Part shown: positions 51,594 to 59,222 of the stretch, one piece after another | Layout: the number at the start of each line of letters is the position of its first letter | How positions within the stretch are numbered: position 1 is the first letter of the stretch | Source of the DNA: Streptomyces sp. H27-H5 | GTDB taxonomy: Bacteria > Actinomycetota > Actinomycetes > Streptomycetales > Streptomycetaceae | Assembly (NCBI RefSeq): GCF_026627505.1 | Contig: NZ_JAPNLK010000039.1 | Location: 1 to 64,000, forward strand | Length of the DNA: 64,000 nucleotides | Reading direction: 5' to 3' | Position numbers and translations under genes: made by a program | Notes under the pieces: model-generated | The model's database searches: none | Seen by the model: the letters and a program-made list of their open reading frames with translations, nothing else | What the model was told of the DNA's origin: nothing

Positions 51594-52246
51594 TGGAGTT
51601 TGCGGACGGTGAGACCGAGGCCGGGAGCGAGGCCGGGAGCGAGGTCGAACCTGGGACCACCCGGCCGGGCGGTCGCACCGCGCGCGTACGGGCGGCGGTG
51701 CTCCGGGCCGCCGGGGACGTCCTGGCCGAGCGGGGTTTCGCCCACCTGGACCTCGCCGACGTGGCACGCCGCGCCGAGGTCGGGAAGACGACCGTCTACC
51801 GCCGCTGGGGCACCGTCACCGGCCTCGTCACCGACCTCCTGTCGGACATGGCGCAGCAGTCCGTGCCCCGTACGGAGACGGGCTCGCTCCTCGGGGACCT
51901 GACGGCGAACACCCGGCTGGTGACGCGGACACTGGCCGATCCGAGGCAAGGGGCCCTGTTCAAGGCGGTGATCGCGGCCGCGACGTGCGATCCGAAGGCG
52001 GCGGAGGCCCTGCACGGTTTCTACGCCGTCCGCGTCGAGGAGTGGGCCCCGTGCGTCGCGCAGGCCGCGGCCCGGGGCGAGGTGCCCGAGGGCACCGACG
52101 CGCACGAAGTCGTCCGTGCCGCGTCCGCCCCCCTCTACTACCGACTGCTGACCACGACGCTGCCCCTGGACGAGGCGGCCGCCGACCGTGCCGCGACGGC
52201 CGCGGCGGCGGCGGCGCGCGCGGGGGCGTACGTACGGGACGTGTAG
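51593..52246 (+). CDS. TetR-family transcriptional regulator
   Basis: A 217-residue TetR-type protein. The helix-turn-helix reads FAHLDLADVARRAEVGKTTVYRRWGTVTGLVTDLL, and a C-terminal TetR_C helix bundle follows (YAVRVEEWAPCVAQAAARGEVPEG). The first 25 residues are an acidic tail. ATG 51593 has AGGAG 6 nt upstream. It most likely represses itself and the divergent aldo/keto reductase through the two 22-bp sites. Whether it also affects the downstream thiopeptide operon cannot be seen. Confidence 0.88.
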   Translation: MEFADGETEAGSEAGSEVEPGTTRPGGRTARVRAAVLRAAGDVLAERGFAHLDLADVARRAEVGKTTVYRRWGTVTGLVTDLLSDMAQQSVPRTETGSLLGDLTANTRLVTRTLADPRQGALFKAVIAAATCDPKAAEALHGFYAVRVEEWAPCVAQAAARGEVPEGTDAHEVVRAASAPLYYRLLTTTLPLDEAAADRAATAAAAAARAGAYVRDV

Positions 52247-52608
52247 CGCCGGCGGCGGCCGGCGGCCCGGTGCGCGGTCGCCGAGGGCATGATCCTCAAG
52301 TCCCCCCGGAAGAGGTGCGGTTACCGGACGGAGCACCGGCTTCCGTTGGCCGGGATATTGGCTGCATCTCCCCTCCAGCGGTCCTGAAGCACCGTGCATG
52401 ATCGTGGATGCCTGGCCGGTCAACGGCCGGACGGAGCCCGGATCCAGGAGATCGAACCGCGGTCCTCACCCAAGGGACGGCGGATCGCTCGTCTGCGGGC
52501 CCGACCGGCCGTACGCCGGAAACCTCGGGGCCGGGTGACACCGCCTCGTGGACCGGGCGTTCGGTCACGGCACATTCGGCTTTCACCTCCACCATCCGGG
52601 AGACACGC
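52247..52608. promoter_or_regulatory. Leader region of the thiopeptide operon
   Basis: This 362-bp stretch must hold the promoter of the precursor genes. It is less GC-rich around GGCCGGGATATTGGCTGCATC (about 52349-52369), but I cannot place -35 and -10 boxes with confidence. GGGAG lies 6 nt before the first precursor start. Confidence 0.45.
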
Positions 52609-52800
52609 ATGTCCGACATCGCTCGCACCCCCGAGTTCGCCCTCCAGGACCTCGACCTCGACCTCGGCGACCTCACCGTCACCTCGATGCGCGACACCGT
52701 CGCGCTGCCCGAGGGCGGGGCGTCCTGGGGTTCCTGTTCCTGCCAGGGCTCGTCGTCCTGCGCCCAGCCGACGCTGGACGCGGGCGAACTCGCGGGCTGA
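52609..52800 (+). CDS. lazA: Lactazole-like thiopeptide precursor 1
   Basis: A 63-residue precursor. The leader (1-38) is acidic, with DLDLDLGDLTVTSMRDTVAL, and ends PEGGA. The core starts at Ser39: SWGSCSCQGSSSCAQP, then a tail TLDAGELAG. The lactazole precursor core is SWGSCSCQASSSCAQPQDM, so this differs by Ala9 to Gly and by a longer tail. By analogy, core Ser1 and Ser12 become dehydroalanines that form the pyridine of the macrocycle, cysteines 5, 7 and 13 become thiazoles, and Ser11 an oxazole. ATG 52609 follows GGGAG. Confidence 0.9.
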   Translation: MSDIARTPEFALQDLDLDLGDLTVTSMRDTVALPEGGASWGSCSCQGSSSCAQPTLDAGELAG

Positions 52801-53032
52801 CCTCCGCGCGCCTTCGCACCACGGCCTTCACCTCACGGGCCCTCGCACCACGGGCCCTCGCACCACGCACCACGCACCACGCATCACCTCACGAGCGGCG
52901 CGCACCGACACCGGTGCGCGCCACCCGCGGCGGACAGCCGACCGCCGCACGCCCCGACCGTCGACCGTCGACCCGTCGCACCCGACGGCCGTCGCCCGTC
53001 GACCGTCGCCCTTCCGATCGGAGGAGACCTCC
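52801..53032. repeat. Repeat-rich spacer between the two precursor genes
   Basis: A 232-bp spacer made of short direct repeats: CGGGCCCTCGCACCA twice, ACCACGC several times (about 52845-52890), then GACCGTCGAC-type units (about 52965-53010). It is not coding-like. It may be a by-product of precursor gene duplication or fold as mRNA. GGAGGAGA precedes the second precursor. Confidence 0.6.
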
Positions 53033-53221
53033 ATGGACCGAGCCACCCCCGGCCCCGGCTTCGCACTCGACGACCTCGACCTCGACCTCGGCGACCTCAC
53101 CGTGACCTCCATGCGGGACACGGTGGCACTGCCCGAGGGCGGGGCCTCCTGGGGCTCCTGCTCCTGCCAGGGCTCCTCGTCCTGCGCCCAGCCGGAGCGG
53201 CCCGAGGTCCCGACGCTGTAG
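53033..53221 (+). CDS. lazA: Lactazole-like thiopeptide precursor 2
   Basis: A 62-residue precursor paralogous to the first. The first ten residues differ (MDRATPGPGF); residues 11-54 are identical but for one or two (ALDD for ALQD). The core again starts at Ser39 with SWGSCSCQGSSSCAQP, but the tail is ERPEVPTL. The two genes therefore encode the same predicted macrocycle with different C-terminal tails. The start has GGAGGAG 6-10 nt upstream. Near identity at the DNA level points to recent duplication. Confidence 0.9.
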   Translation: MDRATPGPGFALDDLDLDLGDLTVTSMRDTVALPEGGASWGSCSCQGSSSCAQPERPEVPTL

Positions 53222-53254
53222 CCGTTCCACACGCACACCCGCACACGTCGTGAC

Positions 53255-53296
53255 GCCTCCCGCCGTACGCCGCGCACACCGCGTACGGCGGGAGGC
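53255..53296 (+). terminator. Hairpin after the precursor genes (attenuator)
   Basis: GCCTCCCGCCGTACGC (53255-53270) pairs perfectly with GCGTACGGCGGGAGGC (53281-53296), a 16-bp stem with a 10-nt loop. It lies between the precursor and the enzyme genes with no promoter seen after it. It probably reduces read-through so that precursor mRNA exceeds enzyme mRNA, or protects the upstream mRNA's 3' end. Confidence 0.7.
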
Positions 53297-53329
53297 CCGC
53301 GCGTCATCACCGACAGGAGGGGAACCGTC

Positions 53330-56032
53330 ATGTCGCAGCCGCGCCGGCCGGCCGCCGACACGGACACCGGCGCCGGCGGCTACCGGGTGCGCTCCGCGCC
53401 CTACGCGCTGGTCCGCGCCACCGTGCTCGCGCACCCGGCCCAGCAGCCGCCCGCCGCACGGTTCCGTGCCCTGCTCGCCCGCCTGCACCTGCTCGACACG
53501 CGGTTGCTGCGGATCACCGCGCCGCTCTGCGACGCCCTGTACGACAGCCGGGACGGTCATCCGGCGGAGTTCCACCACGGCGTCGTCCTCCCGCTGCGCC
53601 GGGCCCTGCACAACGGTCGCGAGCCCCGGCCCGCCCTGCTGGAACGCCTCGGCGACCTGCCGGACCGGGTCCCCCCGCTCGCGTCCTGGCTCGCGCTGCG
53701 CTCCCGACGGAGCGCCGTCCTCGCCGAGTTGGACGACGCCGCCGAGCGGGCGCTGGCCGGCGAGCGCGCGGCCCTGGCCGCCCTGTGCCGCGAACCGGCC
53801 CTCGGCAAGGCCGTGGCCCTCACCAGCGCCGATCTGCTCCGGGCCGTGGAACGGGCCGCCACCGGCGTGCTCGACCGCAGGGCGCGCAAGGAGGAACCCA
53901 CCGTGCTGCGGTACGCCCTGCGGGCCAGTACGAAGACCAGCCCGCTGTCCTGGTTCACCGCCGTCGGCTGGGGCGTGTCGTCAAGCTCCGCACAGGACCG
54001 GCCCGCCGCCGCGTGGGGAGCCGCACCGCTCTTCACGGACCCCCTGCACCCGGTCGTGAAGGTCAACCGCACCCTGACGACGGCCCTGACCCTCGCCCTG
54101 CTGACCGCACCGCACCGGCGGGCGGCCCTCCCCCACCGGATCACCAGCAGCGCCCGGGTCAAGGGCGGCCGGGCCGCGTTCTCCCGGGACCGGACCTCCT
54201 TCGCCGGCGGCCGTTACCTGGTGGCCGACGAGGACGAGGTCGAACTGCCCTACGGCGGCCCCCTGGACCTGGTCACCGAGCACGCCGAGACCCCGGTGCC
54301 CCTGGCCGGATTGACGGAACTGCTGGCCGGCGCCCTGAAGGGAGCGGGCGACGACGGCCCCGCCGCCGCCTCGGCCTTCCTCGACCGCCTGGGGCAGGCC
54401 GGGCTGCTGGTGCCGGGCGACCCGGTGGCGCCGCAGGACGGCGACCCGCTGGAGGGCCTCTCGGCGTGGCTCCGCACGCTCGGCGCGACCCACCCCGAGG
54501 ACGCGGCCCGCGCCGACCTCGTCGACGAACTCGCCCGGGTCACGGCCGCCTTCGCGGCGGCCCCCGCCACCGAACGGCCCGCCCTGCTCACCGACCTGTC
54601 CCGGGACTGGCAGGCGACCCTGGCCGACGCGGGACGTCCCGTACCGCCGGTGTCCGCGCCCCTGAACGTGCTGTCCGAGGACGTCGTCGCCCCCCACCCG
54701 CTGCCCGTCGACGGCTTCCTCGACGCCGCCGACCACGAGGCGCTCGGCGAGGTCACCGCGCTCGCCGAGTCGTTCGACCTCGGGCACCTGCTCCGCCGGA
54801 TCGTCCGCGACCGCTTCGTCGCGCGGTACGGAGCCGGCGGCACCTGCCGCCACCCGTGGGAGTTCGGGGCCGAGGTCGCCGACGCCTGGGAGGAGGCCGG
54901 GCGGCTCGCGGCGCTCGCCCCCGGGGACCGGGCCGCGTTCCCCACCGGGGCCGGTGCGCTCGCCGATCTTCGCGCGGAGGTCGTCCGGACGGTCGCGGGC
55001 CCCCCGCAGGGCGCCCCGGCCGACGACGACACGGTCGTGCTGCCCCGGGACCTCATCGCCGGTCTCGGCGGGCGACTGCCCGACTGGAGCGTCGAACGCC
55101 CGCTCGGTTACGCGTACTTCCTCCAGCGGGAGCCGGGCCGGCGGGCGGCCGGGACCGGACCGGTCCCGCTGTGCGTGAACCACGTGTACGGCGGGTGGGG
55201 CCGGTTCACCAGCCGGTTCCTGGACGCCCTCGATCCGCGCGCCGGCGTCGAGGTGTCCCGGCAGATCCGCCGCGGGTTGGGCCCCGGTGCCCGCGCCGCG
55301 CAGGTCCGACCCGTCGGCGGCTTCAACGCCAACCTGCACCCGCTGCTCGTCCCGGACGAGATCGGCCCCGACCGCGACCGGGCCTCGATCGGCGAGGGCG
55401 ACCTGGACCTCGTCCACGACGAGGCGACCGACCAGGTGCGCCTGCGGCTGCGGAGCACCGGGGAACACCTCGACGTGCTGTACCCGGGATTCCTCGCGCC
55501 CGTGTTGCTGCCGCGCCGCATCGGGGCCCACCTGGCCGACCATCCCGAGGGCGCCGTCGACTTCGGGGCGCTCGTGCCCCGCCGCGCCGTCACCGCGCCG
55601 GGCGGGCTCGTGACGCGCACCCCCCGGCTGCTCCACCGCCACGTGGTGCTCCGCCGGCGCCGCTGGCTGCTGCCTCCCGACGTGGTCCGCGCCCTGCGCG
55701 CCGACCTCGGCTCCGAGCCGGTGCCGGCCACGGCCGCGGTCCGCTGGCGCGCCCTGCTGGACCTGCCCGAGCAGCTCTTCCTGCACCCGGTCGGCGGCCC
55801 CGCCACCGGGCAGGCCACCGCCGACTTCCTGAACCGGCTGAACCGCCCCAAGCCGCACCTGGTGGACCTCGGCAACGCGCTGCACCTGCGGTGCCTGGCC
55901 AAGTGGCTGTCCCGGCACACCGAAGGCGGCGCGGTCCTGGAGGAGGCGCTCCCCGCGCCCGGCGGCCTGGACACCCCGACGCACGCGGTCGAGCTCGTAC
56001 TTGAGGTCAACCGGCCCGGGCGGCGGCGATGA
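53330..56032 (+). CDS. lazB: tRNA-Glu-dependent thiopeptide dehydratase, glutamylation subunit (LazB-like)
   Basis: A 900-residue Lant_dehydr_N-type protein. It would glutamylate Ser side chains of the precursor using glutamyl-tRNA, the first half of dehydration to dehydroalanine; a separate protein carries out elimination. Visible family segments are VRSAPYALVRATV near the start, STKTSPLSWFTAVGWG, VKVNRTLTTALTLALL, NHVYGGWGRFTSRFL and ARAAQVRPVGGFNANLHPLLVPDEIG. AGGAGGGG precedes ATG 53330. Its stop overlaps the next start (ATGA). Thiopeptide clusters split the dehydratase this way; lanthipeptide LanB is a single chain. Confidence 0.9.
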   Translation: MSQPRRPAADTDTGAGGYRVRSAPYALVRATVLAHPAQQPPAARFRALLARLHLLDTRLLRITAPLCDALYDSRDGHPAEFHHGVVLPLRRALHNGREPRPALLERLGDLPDRVPPLASWLALRSRRSAVLAELDDAAERALAGERAALAALCREPALGKAVALTSADLLRAVERAATGVLDRRARKEEPTVLRYALRASTKTSPLSWFTAVGWGVSSSSAQDRPAAAWGAAPLFTDPLHPVVKVNRTLTTALTLALLTAPHRRAALPHRITSSARVKGGRAAFSRDRTSFAGGRYLVADEDEVELPYGGPLDLVTEHAETPVPLAGLTELLAGALKGAGDDGPAAASAFLDRLGQAGLLVPGDPVAPQDGDPLEGLSAWLRTLGATHPEDAARADLVDELARVTAAFAAAPATERPALLTDLSRDWQATLADAGRPVPPVSAPLNVLSEDVVAPHPLPVDGFLDAADHEALGEVTALAESFDLGHLLRRIVRDRFVARYGAGGTCRHPWEFGAEVADAWEEAGRLAALAPGDRAAFPTGAGALADLRAEVVRTVAGPPQGAPADDDTVVLPRDLIAGLGGRLPDWSVERPLGYAYFLQREPGRRAAGTGPVPLCVNHVYGGWGRFTSRFLDALDPRAGVEVSRQIRRGLGPGARAAQVRPVGGFNANLHPLLVPDEIGPDRDRASIGEGDLDLVHDEATDQVRLRLRSTGEHLDVLYPGFLAPVLLPRRIGAHLADHPEGAVDFGALVPRRAVTAPGGLVTRTPRLLHRHVVLRRRRWLLPPDVVRALRADLGSEPVPATAAVRWRALLDLPEQLFLHPVGGPATGQATADFLNRLNRPKPHLVDLGNALHLRCLAKWLSRHTEGGAVLEEALPAPGGLDTPTHAVELVLEVNRPGRRR

Positions 56033-57261
56033 ACCGGGACACGACGGCGCGAGAGCGACGAACACCACGAGTGCCGGAAGAGAGCGTGCGAGCCCTGCGA
56101 TCCATCGAGGACGACGCCCCGGGGGCCGGGGACGTCCGCGAGGCGCGGGACGTGGTCGTCTACCACCACCACCCCGTCAAGGCTCCCCTGCTGCGCGAGG
56201 TGGTGTTGCCGCTCGCCGAGGCCTTCGCGGCGGACGGGGGCGCCGCCCACGTGGAGCGGCACTGGTTGCACGGCCCGCACCTGAGGCTGCGCCTGGTGGG
56301 CCCGCGCGAACGGGTCGAGGCCGCCGCCGGGTCCGCCGCGACCGACGTCCGCGCGTGGCTCCGGGTCCACCCCTCGCACGGCGACCTCACCGAGGCCGAG
56401 TTGCTGGAGCGGGCCGAGGAAGCCGGCCGCGCCGAACTCGTCGCCGGTCCCTACGGGCCGATCGTCGCGGACAACACCGTCCGGGTCGAGACCGTCGACC
56501 GCACCGCCTTGCGCGGCCTCCTCGGCGACGACGGCGCCGACCTGCGCGACGAGCTGCTGCGCGCCGGCCTGGACCCGTTGCGCGCCGGCGCCGCCTTCCT
56601 CGGCGAGCACGGCGACTCCGCGCAGGCCCGGGTCCAGCTCGCGGTGGTCGCGCTCGCCGCACACGCCGGCGCCCACCCCGGCGGGCTGGCGGGCGGTCAC
56701 TACTCGTACGTGTCCCACCTGGAGGACTTCCTCTTCCACGAGGATCCGGACGGACGGGTGCGGGACCGGTTCGAGCGCCACGCGGAGCGCGTGGACGACG
56801 CGGTGACCGCTCTCGTCGGGCGGATCTCCGGCGGCGGCGCGCAGGGGTGGGAGCGGGCCTGGTCCGCGTACTCGGCGGGCGCCTGGGAGCGGGTCCGCAG
56901 CCGGTACGAGGCGGGCGCGGACCTGCACGGTTCCCCGGACGCGTACCGGGCGCGGGCCGCGGCCACCGGGGACTCCGGGACGGCGCGGCGCTGGAACCAC
57001 GAGGAACGCACCGGTTACAGCGCCTTCCACGCACTGCTGCGCCGCTCCGACCCCGAGGGGACGATGTGGAGCCGCCCCGACTACCTGATCCACCGTGCCT
57101 CCACGAACGCCCTCTACCGGCTCCTGGCCATCTGTGACGTCCGTCCGCTGGAGCGGTACCTGGCGGCGCACCTGGTGATCCGTACGGTGCCCGGTCTGAC
57201 CGGCTGCGACTGGCGTACGGAGATCGGCGCGGCCGTCGACGCGGTGGAGGGCGCCTCGTGA
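56029..57261 (+). CDS. lazC: Pyridine synthase, [4+2] cycloaddition enzyme (LazC-like)
   Basis: A 410-residue protein of the thiopeptide-type bacteriocin biosynthesis family. It would join two dehydroalanines of the core to form the six-membered aza-ring, release the leader peptide and close the macrocycle. Visible segments are VVVYHHHPVKAPLLREVVLPLAEAF, HWLHGPHLRLRLVGP (the shared SpaB_C-like fold), and the later helical region WNHEERTGYSAFHALLRRSDPEGTMWSRPDYLIHRASTNALYRLL. It overlaps LazB by ATGA and LazD by GTGA. Confidence 0.88.
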   Translation: MNRDTTARERRTPRVPEESVRALRSIEDDAPGAGDVREARDVVVYHHHPVKAPLLREVVLPLAEAFAADGGAAHVERHWLHGPHLRLRLVGPRERVEAAAGSAATDVRAWLRVHPSHGDLTEAELLERAEEAGRAELVAGPYGPIVADNTVRVETVDRTALRGLLGDDGADLRDELLRAGLDPLRAGAAFLGEHGDSAQARVQLAVVALAAHAGAHPGGLAGGHYSYVSHLEDFLFHEDPDGRVRDRFERHAERVDDAVTALVGRISGGGAQGWERAWSAYSAGAWERVRSRYEAGADLHGSPDAYRARAAATGDSGTARRWNHEERTGYSAFHALLRRSDPEGTMWSRPDYLIHRASTNALYRLLAICDVRPLERYLAAHLVIRTVPGLTGCDWRTEIGAAVDAVEGAS

Positions 57262-59222
57262 GCGCCGAACACCCCGCCGTGCCGGGCGCCGGCCCGAGCC
57301 CACGGACTGACGCACGTCCGGGCATCGGCCCGGGCCCGGGTGCCGACGCGCGTCCGGACGAGGACGCGGGCACGGGTCCGGGCCCGGGCGAAGGCACAGG
57401 CACGGACACGGGCTCCCGAGCCGTGCGGCGGTTGCGCCCCGGGGTGGCCGTGACGCCGTTGCGCGTCGGCCTGCACCTGCGCGGGCGGCGCGGGAGCGTC
57501 ACCCTGGAGGGCAGCAAGGCGCTGCCGACCCTGTGGCGCATGATCGAGGGGCCCCTGCGCGACGGGGGGTTCGAGGAGTTCCTGGACGGCCTGGAGCCGG
57601 GCTCGGCGCTGCGCGGGGCCATGGACACGCTCGTCGGGCAACTGGAGGCGCACGGCCTGCTCGTGGCGGGCCCGACGCCACACCCGACCACCGCGCGGAG
57701 CACCGCGACCGGTCCGGTCGGGGAGTGGCTCGGCGTGACGGCCGAGCGGCCCGACACCGCGCGGGGGGCGCTCCTCGGGACCCGCGCCGAGGTGGTGTCC
57801 GGCGCTCCCGACGGCCCGCTGGCCAGGGCGGCCGGGCGGGCGCTGGCGGCGGGCGGGCTGCCCGTCGCGTACACCGTCGATCCGGATCTGCCCGGGGACC
57901 GGGTCCTCCTGTACGCCCGGGGGGCGGGGCCCGTCCGGGGCGTGGCGGTCGGCCGGCGCGGCGGGAGCGGCTACGCCACCGCGCTCGGCAGTCCCGCCCA
58001 GATCCGGTCCGAGGCCGAGGCCCTGGAGGCCCGACTCGACCACCCCGGCCTGCCGGGAGTGCCCGCCACGTCCACCACGCCCATCGCGCCCGCGCCGGTC
58101 GAAGTGCCCGCCGTGCCCGCCGCGTTCTTCCCGCTGCTCGCGGGCGCCGCGGCGCACCGGCTGCTGTGCGGGGCCGCCGGGCTGCCGGACCCTGCGGGCG
58201 AGGGCGAGGACGACCGGCTGTTGCCCGGGCTGCCGGCGGTGCTGCTCGCGGACGCCCGGCCGCCGCGGGCCGACTACCGCAGCTGGCTCGGGCCCGACCG
58301 CGTCGACGCGGATCGGCGGGTGCTCCTGCCTGCGGCCGCCACCCTCGGCGAGGCGCTGCGGCGGTTGGCGGCCCTCGCCGACGAACGGTGCGGGATGCTG
58401 CCCGAGCCGCTCCCGGGGGACCTGCGCCAGTTGCCCGTGCCGCTCGCCCGCTGCGTCCTGCGTCGGGCGGGCAGCCCTGACGGCGTCCTGGTCGGCGGTG
58501 CGCCCCGGCTGGACCTGGCGCGCCTGGACCTGTTCTGTCGGGCCGCCGAACTCCTTCTCGGGGGCGACGGCTTCACCGTCGGGGCGAACCCCGGGCACGC
58601 CCGGGGCCGGGCCCTGCGCGCGGTCGCCGCCGGCCTGCCGGAGCCGGCGGGCGGGCCGCATGCCGTGCCCGCCGACCGGTGGTCCGGGCACCCCCAGGTG
58701 CGCCACTGGTGGACCACGCTGACCGACCGGCTCGCCGTCCCCGCGCGCCTGGAGGTGGTCCGGGTGGCTCCGGGCGAGGAGGTGTACCGCGCCGTCGTCC
58801 GCCCGACCGGGCACCGTGAGCCCTCGTGGGGCCCGTCGCGTGAACTCCCCCGGCTCGGTGACGCCGTGGAGGGGACGCCGGGCGACGCGGCCGGCTTCGC
58901 CGCGCTCGCGGCCGTCGCCCGCGTCTCGGCCTCCGATCCCGACTCCGCCCGCGACTCCGGGTTCGCCTCGGGCTCGGGTGGCGCGGTCGCACCGCTGGCC
59001 GCCGCCGGGGTGCGGACGGCCGGCTGGGAGGACTCGGGGTGGACCGGCCGCTGGTTGGCGGAACTGGCCGGGCGCGAGGACGCGTTCCAGGACGCGCTGC
59101 GCCGGGTGACGGGCGCGGACCCGGCCCCGGGCCCGCCCGTCGCCGGGCCCGCCGGCGAACCCGGGGCGCTGCTGCGGGCGTTCGGGTTCACCGTCCTGCA
59201 CACCCCCCGGGAGACACCATGA
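57258..59222 (+). CDS. lazD: RRE-containing cyclodehydratase partner (LazD-like)
   Basis: A 654-residue protein of the Ocin_ThiF-like group. Its N-terminal region (about 55-135, RPGVAVTPLRVGLHLRGRRGSVTLEG ... GQLEAHGLLVAG) is a winged-helix RiPP recognition element, expected to bind the precursor leader and present it to the YcaO enzyme. The rest has no ATP site. The first 45 residues are Gly/Pro-rich low complexity. It starts at GTG 57258, overlapping the LazC stop (GTGA), and overlaps the YcaO start by ATGA. Confidence 0.85.
   Translation: MSAEHPAVPGAGPSPRTDARPGIGPGPGADARPDEDAGTGPGPGEGTGTDTGSRAVRRLRPGVAVTPLRVGLHLRGRRGSVTLEGSKALPTLWRMIEGPLRDGGFEEFLDGLEPGSALRGAMDTLVGQLEAHGLLVAGPTPHPTTARSTATGPVGEWLGVTAERPDTARGALLGTRAEVVSGAPDGPLARAAGRALAAGGLPVAYTVDPDLPGDRVLLYARGAGPVRGVAVGRRGGSGYATALGSPAQIRSEAEALEARLDHPGLPGVPATSTTPIAPAPVEVPAVPAAFFPLLAGAAAHRLLCGAAGLPDPAGEGEDDRLLPGLPAVLLADARPPRADYRSWLGPDRVDADRRVLLPAAATLGEALRRLAALADERCGMLPEPLPGDLRQLPVPLARCVLRRAGSPDGVLVGGAPRLDLARLDLFCRAAELLLGGDGFTVGANPGHARGRALRAVAAGLPEPAGGPHAVPADRWSGHPQVRHWWTTLTDRLAVPARLEVVRVAPGEEVYRAVVRPTGHREPSWGPSRELPRLGDAVEGTPGDAAGFAALAAVARVSASDPDSARDSGFASGSGGAVAPLAAAGVRTAGWEDSGWTGRWLAELAGREDAFQDALRRVTGADPAPGPPVAGPAGEPGALLRAFGFTVLHTPRETP

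Noticed and set aside
53330..56032. A lanthipeptide dehydratase
   Set aside because: The elimination domain is on a separate protein (61221-62960), a YcaO gene is present, and no lanthionine cyclase is found; the precursor core is of the lactazole thiopeptide type.
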